DNA of 64,000 nt from JARRKU01 sp050288425 (lineage in GTDB: Bacteria > Desulfobacterota > Desulfobacteria > Desulfobacterales > Desulfosarcinaceae). Shown here in pieces: positions 52,866 through 62,556 of this stretch; position 1 is the stretch's first letter; every line of letters starts with the position of its first letter. Under the pieces are notes generated by a model. It was not told the DNA's origin and searched no databases. It worked only from the letters and a program-made list of their open reading frames with translations. The position numbers and the translations under genes are program-made. Location of the stretch: contig JBNKDU010000034.1 in NCBI GenBank assembly GCA_050288425.1, forward strand, positions 14,415 through 78,414, written 5' to 3'.

Positions 52866-54722
52866 ATGGAACTTGCGGACATTTGCCCCGAAAAAATCGT
52901 CGACGCTCCGGAAGCCATCTCGAAAATCAAGAACGGCTGTCGTATTTTCCTGGGTACCGGTTGCGGCGAACCCCAGCACCTGATCCACGCGCTGGTTCGC
53001 AATTCCAATATTCAGGATGCCATGCTCTACCAGATGCTGTCCTATACCCTGGCCCAATACGTGGATGACGACGATTTTCTGAAACGATTCGCACTCAAGC
53101 TGTTCTTCATCAGCGCCAGCATGCGCAAGGCGGCCTTCGAGGGCAAGATCGATTATATTCCTTCCTATCTCTCCCAGATTCCCAGGCTGTTCTCCAGCCG
53201 CCAGATTGGATTGGACGTGGCGCTGATCCAGGTCAGCCCCCCGGATCGCCATGGCTTCTGCAGCCTGGGAGTTTCCGTGGATATTACCCGGGCAGGCATG
53301 GAGTCCGCGTCCATGGTGATCGCCCAGGTCAACCCGTACATGCCGCGCACTTGGGGCAGCAGCATCGTCCACCTGGACGAACTGGATTACGTCGTGCCCT
53401 ACGAGGAACCGCTGGTGGAAGTACTGCCGCGCATCCGGGATTCCAAGATGGCGGCGCGCATCGGTTACTATGTCAGCCAGTTGGTGGAAGACGGCGCCAC
53501 CATCCAGATCGGATTCGGCAGACTGCCATACGCCATTTTGCCCCATTTGATGGACAAGAAAGACCTGGGTGTACATACCCAGCTGATCACCGATGGGTTC
53601 ATTCCCCTTCTCGAGGAGAAGGTGATCAATAACCGTAAGAAGACCCTGCTTCCCGGCCGCGTGGTGGCCTCGCTTTGCATGGGGTCGGCGAAGCTCTACG
53701 AATTCGTGGACAACAATCCGCAATTCTATTTTCGTTCTTCCGATTTCGTCAACGACCCCACCGTCATCGCCCGCAACGACCATCTGGTATCCATCTCCTC
53801 GGCCCTGGAGGTGGATTTGACCGGTCAAGTGTGCACCGATTCGGTGGGCTATATGTTTTACAGCGGAATCGGCGACCAGGTGGACTATCTGCGCGGAAGC
53901 GCCATGTCCAAGGGCGGTTTCTCTATCATTGCGCTGCCGTCAACGGCACAGGACGGCAAGGTGTCGCGAATCGTGCCCAGCCTGGGCGAAGGGGCCGGTG
54001 TCGCCACCACCCGCGGCGACATCAACTTCGTGGTCACCGAGTACGGCGTCGCAGAACTGCAGGGCAAGAGCATCTACCAGCGGGTCATGGAACTGGCGCA
54101 GATCGCCCATCCCAAATTCCGGGAAGAACTCATCGAGGTGGCCAGGAAGCGGCACTATATATTCAGCGATCAATTGGCGCCGGTCCAGGAAGATCTTATT
54201 TTTTTGGAAAGCTATAAGTCCGAGCTGAAGATCACCGACGGTAAGATTGTGGAAATCCGTCCCCTGCTGCCGTCGGACGAGTTTGAATACCGCAACTTCT
54301 TCTACTCGCTGAAGGAAGAGACGATCTACATGCGGTTCTTCTACCGCATGCGTATCTTTTCCCACAAGATGGCCCAGCAGCAATGGGCCAGCGTGGATTA
54401 TCGCCGGAACATCTCCCTGGTGGGTTCGGTGCAGAGCAAGGGGCACAAGGAGATCGTGGCCATCGGAACCTATGCGGACGATGGCGACGACCGGGCGGAA
54501 ATTGCTTTCGTGGTAAGGGAAGATTTCCAGGGCAAGGGGATCAGCACCCACCTGCTGGATCAGCTCGAGGCCATTGCCAAAGAAAACGGCTTCAAGGGGT
54601 TTACCGCCACCGTGTTGAAGAAGAACACATCCATGATGCATGTGTTCCGGAAGCGATATCCCCATATGGAGATCAACGGCACCACCGGCAACGAGAACAT
54701 GCTGGTGATGGATTTCCAATAG
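52866..54722 (+). CDS. Acetyl-CoA hydrolase/CoA-transferase fused to a GNAT domain
   Basis: 618 residues. The first ~440 are a class-I CoA-transferase/acetyl-CoA hydrolase with the catalytic Glu in VTEYGVAEL and the GEGAGVATTRGD segment. The last ~160 are a GNAT acetyltransferase (AEIAFVVREDFQGKGISTHLL). It moves CoA between short acyl groups such as acetate and succinate or butyrate; the GNAT part could acetylate the enzyme or another protein. The fusion is known from anaerobic Desulfobacterota and Syntrophus-like bacteria. The promoter includes a lone repeat end. Confidence 0.88.
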   Translation: MELADICPEKIVDAPEAISKIKNGCRIFLGTGCGEPQHLIHALVRNSNIQDAMLYQMLSYTLAQYVDDDDFLKRFALKLFFISASMRKAAFEGKIDYIPSYLSQIPRLFSSRQIGLDVALIQVSPPDRHGFCSLGVSVDITRAGMESASMVIAQVNPYMPRTWGSSIVHLDELDYVVPYEEPLVEVLPRIRDSKMAARIGYYVSQLVEDGATIQIGFGRLPYAILPHLMDKKDLGVHTQLITDGFIPLLEEKVINNRKKTLLPGRVVASLCMGSAKLYEFVDNNPQFYFRSSDFVNDPTVIARNDHLVSISSALEVDLTGQVCTDSVGYMFYSGIGDQVDYLRGSAMSKGGFSIIALPSTAQDGKVSRIVPSLGEGAGVATTRGDINFVVTEYGVAELQGKSIYQRVMELAQIAHPKFREELIEVARKRHYIFSDQLAPVQEDLIFLESYKSELKITDGKIVEIRPLLPSDEFEYRNFFYSLKEETIYMRFFYRMRIFSHKMAQQQWASVDYRRNISLVGSVQSKGHKEIVAIGTYADDGDDRAEIAFVVREDFQGKGISTHLLDQLEAIAKENGFKGFTATVLKKNTSMMHVFRKRYPHMEINGTTGNENMLVMDFQ

Positions 54723-54751
54723 GAGCGGGGAAGAGGGTACCGGCGGTCGGG

Positions 54752-55423
54752 ATGATGCGAATCGGATCGGAACAATGGATCGCCATGGTCGTGGCGGGCG
54801 CCCGTGACCTGGGGATTGCCGTGGGGCGGGACCAGGCCGGTCTGCTGGCCCGTCATGTGGAACTGCTGCTGCAGTGGAACCGCAGGGTCAATCTCACCGC
54901 CATCGTGGATCCCCGGGAGGTGGCCGTCAAACACGTTCTGGATGCCATTGCGCCCATGGCCCATATCCCCGAAACGGGACGATTGCTGGACATGGGAACC
55001 GGAGGCGGTTTTCCCGGCGTGCCGTTGAAAATTATGCGTCCCGGCCAAGCCATGCTGTTGATCGATAGCGTCCGCAAGAAGATCAATTTCGTCAAACACG
55101 TGATCCGCGAATTGGGCTTGATCAATGTCGAGGCCCGCCAGATCCGTGCGGAGGATCTGGGGCGCGATGAGCAGCATCCCCGCTTCGACGTGATTGTCTG
55201 CCGTGCCCTGACGAATTTGCACCAGATCGTCGCCTGGGCGCACCCCCTGTTGGCTCCCGGCGGCAGGATCGTCTCCTACCGCGGTCCCGAGAAACCCTCG
55301 GATGGCGAGTCGGCGCCATTCCTATGTGACGGCGTGGAATACATTCCGGATCGCCATCCCTACCGGCTGCCCTATTTGGGGGATAGCAGGACTGTCGTTG
55401 TTCTTCGAGTGGATAATAGTTAA
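54752..55423 (+). CDS. rsmG: 16S rRNA (guanine-N7) methyltransferase RsmG
   Basis: 223 residues; ATG at 54752 or 54755. The SAM domain has MGTGGGFPGVPL and DSVRKKINFVKHV, and ICRALTNL matches the family's later motif. It methylates G527 of 16S rRNA. It ends in the first unit of a 17-bp tandem repeat, which provides its TAA. The gidA partner is not next to it. Confidence 0.93.
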   Translation: MMRIGSEQWIAMVVAGARDLGIAVGRDQAGLLARHVELLLQWNRRVNLTAIVDPREVAVKHVLDAIAPMAHIPETGRLLDMGTGGGFPGVPLKIMRPGQAMLLIDSVRKKINFVKHVIRELGLINVEARQIRAEDLGRDEQHPRFDVIVCRALTNLHQIVAWAHPLLAPGGRIVSYRGPEKPSDGESAPFLCDGVEYIPDRHPYRLPYLGDSRTVVVLRVDNS

Positions 55424-55581
55424 GAGTGATCTATAGTTAAGAGTGATCTATAGTTAAGAGTGATCTATAGTTACGAGTGATCTATAGTTGTGGAATTCTA
55501 CCGATTTTATAATGGGCTTAATAAAAAGGCCGAGCTGAAAGCGAGACCACAACTATAGCTCACTATAGCTCACTATAGCTC
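55416..55581. repeat. tandem stop-codon repeats between rsmG and the CarB-like gene
   Basis: Left: ATAGTTAAGAGTGATCT (17 bases) occurs four times in a row (55416-55483; one unit has C for A) plus a partial unit. Right: ACTATAGCTC (10 bases) occurs three times (55552-55581). The inner edges are inverted to each other (CTATAGTTGTGG and CCACAACTATAG), so the gap can form a hairpin. Each left unit holds TAA, TGA and TAG. The first unit carries the rsmG stop, and the right array carries the TAG of the opposite CarB-like gene. Confidence 0.85.
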
Positions 55582-58500
55582 ACTCGAAACTGTAGTTGCC
55601 TTTGCGCGATGCGCCGCAATACCCCGTGCCGCCGCCAGTGCACTGGCCGGCGTGGTGATATTGGCCACGCCATAGGCGATGGCCGCCTTGCGGATGATGC
55701 TGTCGTCGATCTGGCCCTGGCCGCCGGTGGGCGTATTGATCACCAGCTGGACATTGCCGTTTTTGATTTCGTCCACCAGGTTGGGGCGCCCATAGCCCAG
55801 TTTGCGAACCAGGCGGGCCTCGATGCCGTTCTCCATCAAGGCTTGCCGGGTTCCCTTGGTGGCCAAGAGGGCAAAACCCAACTCGTCGAAGATCCGGGCC
55901 GCTTCCAGGATGCTTGCCTTGTCCTCGTCGGTTACCGTGATCAGGACGGTACCCCGGGTGGGCAACGGCGTGCCCGCGGCGGCGATGGCCTGGAAATAGG
56001 CACTGCCGAAGTCTTCGGCCATGGCCAGCACCTGCCCCGTGGCGCGCATCTGCGGTCCTAACAGGGGATCCACTTCCGAGAAGATATGGAAAGGAAATAC
56101 CGGTGCCCGGACGCCGACTTCGGACCGCGGGGGAGCGGCCGCCGCCAATTCGGCCAATGACCCGCCGACCATGATGCGGGTGGCATGGTCCACGAGGGGC
56201 AGACCCGTGGTGCGGGAGACCAGACCCAGGTTCCGGTTTTCACCGCAGGCAGCCGCCAGCAGGTAAACCGTGTCGCGGTAGATGGCGAATCGGAGGTTGA
56301 CCAGGCCGCGAATGGCCAGGGCCGGAGCCGTCTTGGCGCAGCAGGCCCGGATGGTTTCGATGTGCCGGGGAGCGATGCTGTATGGCGGCAGCACAATGAC
56401 CGAGTCGCCGGCGTGTACGCCGGCCAGCTCGATATGCTCGAGGACGGCGATGGCGCGGGCATCCCTGCCGTCGCACAGGACTTCCGCCTGGACCTCGATG
56501 GCGTATTCCAGGAATTGTTCCACCCAGGCCGGATTTCGTTCGTCGATGCGTTTTTGAGACAGGTAGGCTTCCAGGGCCCCCGCATCGTTGATGAGCACCG
56601 GATCGACCTCTGCGTTGGGTTGGGCCGGCTGGATGGCGACGGGGTAGCCCATATCGGTCACCGCCTGTACGACCTTTTCCGGGGAATCGGAGGCCACGGC
56701 CTGGGGTTGGGGGATGCCCAAAGCCTTGATCTGCGCGTGCAGGAGCGAGCGATCGCGTAACTTTTCCCATGCCGCCGCCGGGGTTCCCATGACGGGGACA
56801 CCCATGGCCGCCAGCAGGGCGCCGAGTCCGGGACCCCGCGGGCCGGCAAATTGGATGATGGCGCCGATGGCCCCTTCCCGCCGGACGATGGCCTTGACCG
56901 ATTCGGGACGCAGGGGTTCGCAATAGCACGGGGCCGGGCTGGCCGGACCGGTGGTGACGCCCACTGCGTTGCTGTTGATGATGATCGGCGCATATCCCAT
57001 GGCTTTCAGGGCGACGGCCGCATGGTAGATGCCGTAATCCTGCTCACCTCCGTTTCCGATTTGTTGAGGCCCGCTGCCCAGGATGACGATGGCGTTCCTG
57101 GCGGGTTCGTGGGGAGGAGCCTGCTGGGTTGCATAGGTGCGGAACCAATGGCGTGTGTCGCCCGACATGGCCGCCCATCGGCCCTGAATTCCAAAGTCGT
57201 CCAGATGGGCATCGATTTTCGCCGTCGGCAGGTCCAGCAGGATAGCCAGATCCTGCAGGCCGAAGCCCAGGGACATGGCCCTGGCCAGCGGTACCGGCTC
57301 CGGCCGGCCACCGGACATGGATTCCAATCGGCGGGCGACCGCGGCCAGATCGGCCAATTGCTCGATATACCAGGCGGCCAAGCCGGTCTTTTGGATCACG
57401 ACTTCTACCGGTACTTGTCTGCGCAAGGCCTCGAATACGATGATCAGCCGGCGGCTGGAGGGGGTTGCCATGCGGTCCAGCAACCCATCCGTAGTATGTT
57501 CCTCGAGATCAACACCGAGGCCGGCCAGCCCCCGGCCATGGTGGTTGTTGGCGGCCACGGCCTTTTGCAGCGCTTCTGAAAAATTCAATCCGCAGCCGAT
57601 GCTGTGGCCCACGGACTGCAATTTGGGGCCCAGGCGATCGGCAACGCCTTGGAGCCGTTCGAAATTCCATGACGGATATCTGACCGCCACCCAACCCGGT
57701 TCCGTCTGCGATTCCCCGGGCGTAGCCATATCGGCGGGCAGATCCCCCCAGGCGATGCCGGCGGCCAGCAACGTCGCCAGTCGCGCGATGGGCAGTCCGG
57801 TAACGCGGGATACCAGCGCCGAGGCGGCGGTGTAGCGTGGGTGCACGGCCAGTACCAGGGGTTTTTCCACCACCGGGTGGAGGGCGAAACGGACGGTGGC
57901 GGATCCGACGATGCCCAGATGGTCGGCAATGGCCAGGGCGGCGGCGACCAGCCGTTTGTGCCGGGCGGTTTCCAGGGCCTGGGGTGGGCAAACGCCCACG
58001 GCGTCTCCGGGGTGCACCGCGGCCGAATCCAGATACTCCACGCTGCCGGCATGCAGGGCCTTGCCCGTTGCGTCCCGCAGGACCTCGATTCCGTATAGTT
58101 GCCAATCCACCAGCGAAGCTTCCACGGTCAGGCGATCGCTGGTTTCCCCTGCAAGCAGCGTCGCGGTATCGGAGAGTTCGTCCGCATTGTAGACCAGGGT
58201 TCCGTCGGGCAACTGGCGGGCATCGTCGCAACGCAGGATCACCGGAAAGCCGAGTTCCCGGGCCTTGGCCAAGGCGGCTTCCACACCCCGTACCTCGAAT
58301 ATCGTCGGTGTCTGCAAATGAATCGGGGCCAGGGCGGCCTGCAGGGTCTGGCGGTTGTGCACCGCTTCCAGGGTTTGCGGTGTCGGCCCCCAAATCGAAA
58401 GATCGGGGTGGCGATTCGCAATGGTGGACATCAGCCTGGCGGCCAATTGCAGTCCGTCGCGTCCGCCGAACAGCGGCAGGATGGCATCGGGGGTCTCCGC

Positions 58501-58734
58501 GGCGATCACCGCTTCCAACTGCTGTGCGGTCAGCGGTTCGATATACAAGCGGGGCGAACCGGGCCCGTCATTGACGACGGCGTCGGGGTTGGAATTCACC
58601 ACGACGATGCGTCCTCCCATGGCGGTAATCGCCTGGCAGGCTTCGACGGCGCCCTCGTCGCACTCACCGGATTGTCCGATGGTGTTGGGGCCCGCTCCGA
58701 TAACCAAGACCTTCTTACCGTTCAAATCGGGCAT
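55573..58734 (-). CDS. Carbamoyl-phosphate synthase large-subunit homologue with degenerate ATP sites
   Basis: 1053 residues from the ATG at 58734, with AAGGAG upstream. It spans the whole CarB architecture: ATP-grasp 1, oligomerisation, ATP-grasp 2 and a well-kept MGS-like regulatory domain (VLITVTDEDK...LVINTPTGGQ). At ATP-grasp 1, the E. coli metal ligands Gln285/Glu299/Asn301 correspond to Arg282/Ala296/His298. At ATP-grasp 2, Gln829/Glu841/Asn843 correspond to Arg815/Ala827/Ala829. The glycine loops (GGSGGG type) are also gone. It is probably a catalytically dead paralogue, perhaps regulatory; no carA or pyr gene is adjacent. Confidence 0.85.
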   Translation of the reverse strand: MPDLNGKKVLVIGAGPNTIGQSGECDEGAVEACQAITAMGGRIVVVNSNPDAVVNDGPGSPRLYIEPLTAQQLEAVIAAETPDAILPLFGGRDGLQLAARLMSTIANRHPDLSIWGPTPQTLEAVHNRQTLQAALAPIHLQTPTIFEVRGVEAALAKARELGFPVILRCDDARQLPDGTLVYNADELSDTATLLAGETSDRLTVEASLVDWQLYGIEVLRDATGKALHAGSVEYLDSAAVHPGDAVGVCPPQALETARHKRLVAAALAIADHLGIVGSATVRFALHPVVEKPLVLAVHPRYTAASALVSRVTGLPIARLATLLAAGIAWGDLPADMATPGESQTEPGWVAVRYPSWNFERLQGVADRLGPKLQSVGHSIGCGLNFSEALQKAVAANNHHGRGLAGLGVDLEEHTTDGLLDRMATPSSRRLIIVFEALRRQVPVEVVIQKTGLAAWYIEQLADLAAVARRLESMSGGRPEPVPLARAMSLGFGLQDLAILLDLPTAKIDAHLDDFGIQGRWAAMSGDTRHWFRTYATQQAPPHEPARNAIVILGSGPQQIGNGGEQDYGIYHAAVALKAMGYAPIIINSNAVGVTTGPASPAPCYCEPLRPESVKAIVRREGAIGAIIQFAGPRGPGLGALLAAMGVPVMGTPAAAWEKLRDRSLLHAQIKALGIPQPQAVASDSPEKVVQAVTDMGYPVAIQPAQPNAEVDPVLINDAGALEAYLSQKRIDERNPAWVEQFLEYAIEVQAEVLCDGRDARAIAVLEHIELAGVHAGDSVIVLPPYSIAPRHIETIRACCAKTAPALAIRGLVNLRFAIYRDTVYLLAAACGENRNLGLVSRTTGLPLVDHATRIMVGGSLAELAAAAPPRSEVGVRAPVFPFHIFSEVDPLLGPQMRATGQVLAMAEDFGSAYFQAIAAAGTPLPTRGTVLITVTDEDKASILEAARIFDELGFALLATKGTRQALMENGIEARLVRKLGYGRPNLVDEIKNGNVQLVINTPTGGQGQIDDSIIRKAAIAYGVANITTPASALAAARGIAAHRAKATTVSSEL

Positions 58735-58749
58735 GCTGTCTCCTTCGGA
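58735..58749. other. short leader of the CarB-like gene
   Basis: Only 15 bases, including the AAGGAG ribosome-binding site, separate the CarB-like ATG from repeat copy B, so its promoter must lie in or beyond the repeat. Confidence 0.5.
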
Positions 58750-59017
58750 TCGACCCCAACGTTGCAAAAGTCGGAGGGCTTCAGAGCACGGCCCCGCCAA
58801 GGGCGCAGCCGTAGTCAATCTACTGCAAGCCCTTGGCAACGCCGTTACTTACGTCCTCCGGCTTTCCCGAAGGGGAAAAAAGATGGCATACAATCGACCC
58901 GATCCTACAGTGGACCTGGGATTGTTTGTTGGCAGTAGCTCCGGATCCGGCCTTTGTTCAACGTTCATGACGGTTTATTCACCTTTTGCCATCTTTTTTA
59001 TGCAACGTTGGGGTCGA
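58750..59017. repeat. intergenic repeat element, copy B (perfect 17-bp terminal inverted repeats)
   Basis: TCGACCCCAACGTTGCA (58750-58766) is repeated inverted as TGCAACGTTGGGGTCGA (59001-59017), 17 perfect bases. The interior has the same nested inverted repeats as copy A, including GCCAAGGGC (58797-58805) with GCCCTTGGC (58829-58837), and 58795-58853 is identical to copy A over 59 bases. No coding capacity. It lies between the CarB-like gene and ileS. Confidence 0.88.
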
Positions 59018-59226
59018 GTGCACGACGGGCCGGGTCGAAGCTCACCCGATGTTGCCCATCGTCGATCGGAAAAAACTTTAGACTATCTTCTGCCTAGTCG
59101 AAAATCAAGTCAAAACACCGTCGGCAACGGTGTCGGACCGTAGCCGACACGGGGGCGATTGCCTTGACATCCCCCAAGTTTGCCATTACAAATGCCCATT
59201 CATCATCCGATCCGACGGAGGCATTC
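59018..59226 (+). promoter_or_regulatory. ileS promoter region
   Basis: TTGACA (59164-59169), 17-base spacer, TACAAA (59187-59192), about 35 bases before the ATG. Upstream, overlapping hairpins use ACACCG/CGGTGT and GTGTCGG/CCGACAC (about 59115-59150). No T-box-like features were found. Confidence 0.7.
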
Positions 59227-62031
59227 ATGGAATACAAGAAGACGCTCAATCTGCCATCCACCGCCTTTCCGATGAAGGCCAATTTGGCACAGCGCGAACC
59301 CGAACAGCTGAAGCAATGGGAAGCCGACAAACTGCATCAGGCCGTTCGCGATGCCTCCGAAGGCCGGCCGCAATTCATTCTGCACGACGGACCGCCTTAC
59401 GCCAACGGCCATATTCATATCGGTACGGCCCTGAACAAGATCCTGAAGGACTTCATCGTCCGATCCCGGCAGATGGCCGGCGCCGATGCGGTATACGTGC
59501 CGGGATGGGATTGTCATGGTCTGCCCATCGAACATAACGTGGAAAAGGAACTGGGATCGAAGAAGAAAGAAATGAGTCAGGCGCAGATCCGCCGGGAATG
59601 CCGTCGCTACGCCGACAAATTTATCGATATCCAGCGGGAAGAGTTCAAGCGCCTGGGCGTCATGGGCGATTGGGAAAATCCCTACCTGACCATGAACTAT
59701 GCTTACGAGGCCATCATCGCCAGGGAGTGCTGCAAATTCGCGCTCAACGGCGCATTGTTCCGCAGCAAGAAACCGATCTACTGGTGTTGCAGCTGCCAGA
59801 CTGCTCTGGCCGAAGCGGAGATCGAATACAAGGACGAAACTTCGCCTTCGGTGTTTGTGAAGTTTCCCGTGAAGGATGATTTGAGCGATGTGCTGCCGGC
59901 CCTGGCCGGCAAATCCGCTTCGGTGGTGATTTGGACCACCACTCCCTGGACCTTGCCGGCCAATCTGGCCATTTCCCTGCACCCCGAATTCGAGTACGTG
60001 GCCGCCGAAACCCAAGGCGGTCAGGTGTTGATCATGGCCAGGGAATTGCTTGCGGGGTGCATGCAGATCTTCGGTGAGAAGAACTATCGCGAACTGGCTT
60101 CCATCACGGCACGGCAATTGGAGAACAAACGCTGCCGTCATCCGTTGGTTGACCGCGATTCTCTGCTCATCCTCGGCGATCATGTGACCCTGGATGCGGG
60201 CACCGGCTGCGTGCACACGGCGCCCGGCCATGGACGCGAAGACTACGATGTGGGGCTCCACTATGGTCTGGACGCCTATTCCCCGGTGGACGACCGCGGC
60301 TGTTTTACCGAAGATGTGGATCGTTTCGCCGGTCAGTTCGTTTTCAAGGCCAACGAAGGCATCAATCAGGCCCTTGCCGAGGCAGGCGCCCTGCTGGCCC
60401 GGGAGAAGATCACCCACTCCTATCCCCATTGCTGGCGCTGCAAGCAGCCGGTCATCTTTCGGGCCACGCCCCAGTGGTTCATCTCCATGGAGAAGACCGG
60501 CCTGCGCCAGGCGGCGCTGAAGGCCATCGACGAGGTGACCTGGATACCCCACTGGGGGCGTGAACGCATTTACGGCATGATCGAGAACCGTCCCGACTGG
60601 TGCGTATCGCGCCAGCGCGCCTGGGGCGTGCCCATCACGGTATTCTATTGTGGTGATTGCGGTGCCGTGCACATGACCCCGGAACTGATGGAATCCATCT
60701 ACGAACTATTCGTCCAGCATGGGGCCGATGTCTGGTTCGAACGCGACGGCGCCGATATTCTGCCACCGGGAACCACATGCGCCCAATGCGGTGGGGGCAG
60801 CCTGGAAAAGGAGACCGATATCCTCGATGTCTGGTTCGATTCCGGCACCAGCCAGGCCGCCGTGCTGGAGGCCCGGGACAACCTGCGCTGGCCGGCGGAT
60901 CTCTATCTGGAAGGCTCGGACCAGCACCGGGGCTGGTTCCACAGTTCTCTGCTCACGGCCATCGGCAATCGCGGGGCCGCCCCCTATCGGGCCGTACTGA
61001 CCCATGGGTTCGTGGTGGATGCCGACGGCAAGAAGATGTCCAAATCCCTGGGCAATGTCATCGCACCCGAAAAGGTGATCAAACAATACGGCGCCGAAAT
61101 CCTGCGGTTGTGGGTATCGGCCTCGGACTACCGGGACGATGTGCGCATCTCCGACAAGATCCTCAAGCAGTTGACCGATGCTTACCGGCGCATCCGCAAC
61201 ACCAGCCGTTATCTTTTGGGAAACCTCAATGATTTCAATCCCCGGGCCGATGCCGTGCCGTACGGGCAGATGCTGCCCATCGACCGCTACGCCCTCCACA
61301 GCCTCCAGGGGCTGGTCCAGCGGGCGCGCACGGCCTATGAGGCCTACGAGTTTCATACCATCTACCATGCGCTCTTCAACTACTGCACCCTCGATCTGTC
61401 GGCCTTCTACCTGGATATCCTCAAGGATCGGCTCTACACCTCTCCTCCGACCGATCCGGCCCGCCGCAGCGCCCAGACGGCCATGTATCGCATCGCCGAG
61501 AATCTGGCCCGGTTGATGGCGCCCATCCTGGTCTTTACTGCCGAAGAAATCTGGAAGTACTTGCCGGGTGGCCTGCAGCAGGAGAGCAGCATTCACCTGG
61601 CCGACCTGCCGCAGGTCGATGAGACCCTCATCGACAATGCGCTGGCCGAGCAGTGGAGGACCATCAAACTGGTTCGGGGAGAAGTGACCAAGGCCTTGGA
61701 GACGGCCCGGGCGGAGAAGGTGATCGGCCACTCCCTGGACGCCGCCGTCACCGTGGGCCTGAACGAAACGCTTTTCCAACAGCTGCGTCCATATGCCGAT
61801 GACCTGCGTTCCATCTTCATCGTTTCCCAGGCAAAGATGGTCTCCGGCGAAGAGCTGGAAGGCGCCTATGTCAACCCGGAGATCGAAGGCATTGCCGTGC
61901 AGGTGAAACCGGGGCCGGGCGAAAAATGCGAACGCTGCTGGGTGCACGATCCCACCGTGGGCGATCAACCTGCCCACCCCACCATCTGCAGCCGCTGCCA
62001 CGCCAGCCTGCAGGCAATGGGGCTGGTCTGA
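59227..62031 (+). CDS. ileS: Isoleucyl-tRNA synthetase
   Basis: 934 residues from the ATG at 59227, with GGAGG five bases upstream; an earlier in-frame ATG overlaps the promoter. HIGH motif is HIHIGTALNK, KMSKS motif is GKKMSKSLGN, editing-domain segment TTTPWTLPANLA, anticodon region and a C-terminal zinc finger (CERCW...CSRC). It charges tRNA-Ile. The C-terminal zinc finger type is the one found in most bacteria with classical IleRS1. lspA follows after 35 bases, a widely conserved order. Confidence 0.98.
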   Translation: MEYKKTLNLPSTAFPMKANLAQREPEQLKQWEADKLHQAVRDASEGRPQFILHDGPPYANGHIHIGTALNKILKDFIVRSRQMAGADAVYVPGWDCHGLPIEHNVEKELGSKKKEMSQAQIRRECRRYADKFIDIQREEFKRLGVMGDWENPYLTMNYAYEAIIARECCKFALNGALFRSKKPIYWCCSCQTALAEAEIEYKDETSPSVFVKFPVKDDLSDVLPALAGKSASVVIWTTTPWTLPANLAISLHPEFEYVAAETQGGQVLIMARELLAGCMQIFGEKNYRELASITARQLENKRCRHPLVDRDSLLILGDHVTLDAGTGCVHTAPGHGREDYDVGLHYGLDAYSPVDDRGCFTEDVDRFAGQFVFKANEGINQALAEAGALLAREKITHSYPHCWRCKQPVIFRATPQWFISMEKTGLRQAALKAIDEVTWIPHWGRERIYGMIENRPDWCVSRQRAWGVPITVFYCGDCGAVHMTPELMESIYELFVQHGADVWFERDGADILPPGTTCAQCGGGSLEKETDILDVWFDSGTSQAAVLEARDNLRWPADLYLEGSDQHRGWFHSSLLTAIGNRGAAPYRAVLTHGFVVDADGKKMSKSLGNVIAPEKVIKQYGAEILRLWVSASDYRDDVRISDKILKQLTDAYRRIRNTSRYLLGNLNDFNPRADAVPYGQMLPIDRYALHSLQGLVQRARTAYEAYEFHTIYHALFNYCTLDLSAFYLDILKDRLYTSPPTDPARRSAQTAMYRIAENLARLMAPILVFTAEEIWKYLPGGLQQESSIHLADLPQVDETLIDNALAEQWRTIKLVRGEVTKALETARAEKVIGHSLDAAVTVGLNETLFQQLRPYADDLRSIFIVSQAKMVSGEELEGAYVNPEIEGIAVQVKPGPGEKCERCWVHDPTVGDQPAHPTICSRCHASLQAMGLV

Positions 62032-62066
62032 TACCGGCCGATGCCGGTAGAAAGCGCGATGCGGAG

Positions 62067-62549
62067 ATGAAGGCCAAGTATCTGCTGTTTACGACGGTTG
62101 CCGGGTTGGTGGTGTTGCTCGATCAGGTATCCAAGGGCCTGGTGATGAAATGGATGCCGCTATACAAAAGCATCGTGATCATCCCCGGCTTCTTCAACCT
62201 CACCCATGTCCACAATCCGGGAGGCGCGTTCGGTTTCCTCTCCCAGAACGACACTCCGTGGCGCCACTGGGTGTTTTTGGGGGCTGTTTTTTTCGCATTG
62301 GGATTGATATTGTACTTCTACCATCAAACGCCGGGAAACCGTCCCTGGTTGCGGGTCGGTCTGGCCCTGATCTTCGGCGGGGCCGTTGGCAACCTGATCG
62401 ACCGGGTCCGTATGGGGGAGGTGGTGGACTTCCTGGATGCCTATGTGACTCATATTCATTGGCCGACATTCAATGTGGCCGACAGTGCCGTGTCCGTAGG
62501 TGTCGCTATTTTCATCGCTCACATCGTTTTCAAAAAAATGCCCTTCTGA
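62067..62549 (+). CDS. lspA: Lipoprotein signal peptidase (signal peptidase II)
   Basis: 160 residues, family length. Four membrane helices; catalytic Asp residues in GNLIDRVR and FNVADSAV; HNPGGAFGF is the family box. It removes signal peptides from prolipoproteins such as the MCE and VWA lipoproteins in this window. It lies between ileS and holA with only short gaps. Confidence 0.96.
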   Translation: MKAKYLLFTTVAGLVVLLDQVSKGLVMKWMPLYKSIVIIPGFFNLTHVHNPGGAFGFLSQNDTPWRHWVFLGAVFFALGLILYFYHQTPGNRPWLRVGLALIFGGAVGNLIDRVRMGEVVDFLDAYVTHIHWPTFNVADSAVSVGVAIFIAHIVFKKMPF

Positions 62550-62556
62550 CATTTGC

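Noticed and set aside
55416..55581. CRISPR-like array
   Set aside because: The units are directly abutting tandem repeats without spacers, and no cas genes are near.
48228..59017. attC-like integron sites in the intergenic repeats
   Set aside because: The ends resemble core sites loosely (AACGTTGG), but there is no integrase, no cassette array and the order of the conserved boxes does not fit.
59018..59226. T-box leader upstream of ileS
   Set aside because: The conserved T-box antiterminator and specifier loop are not present, and T-boxes are rare in this phylum.
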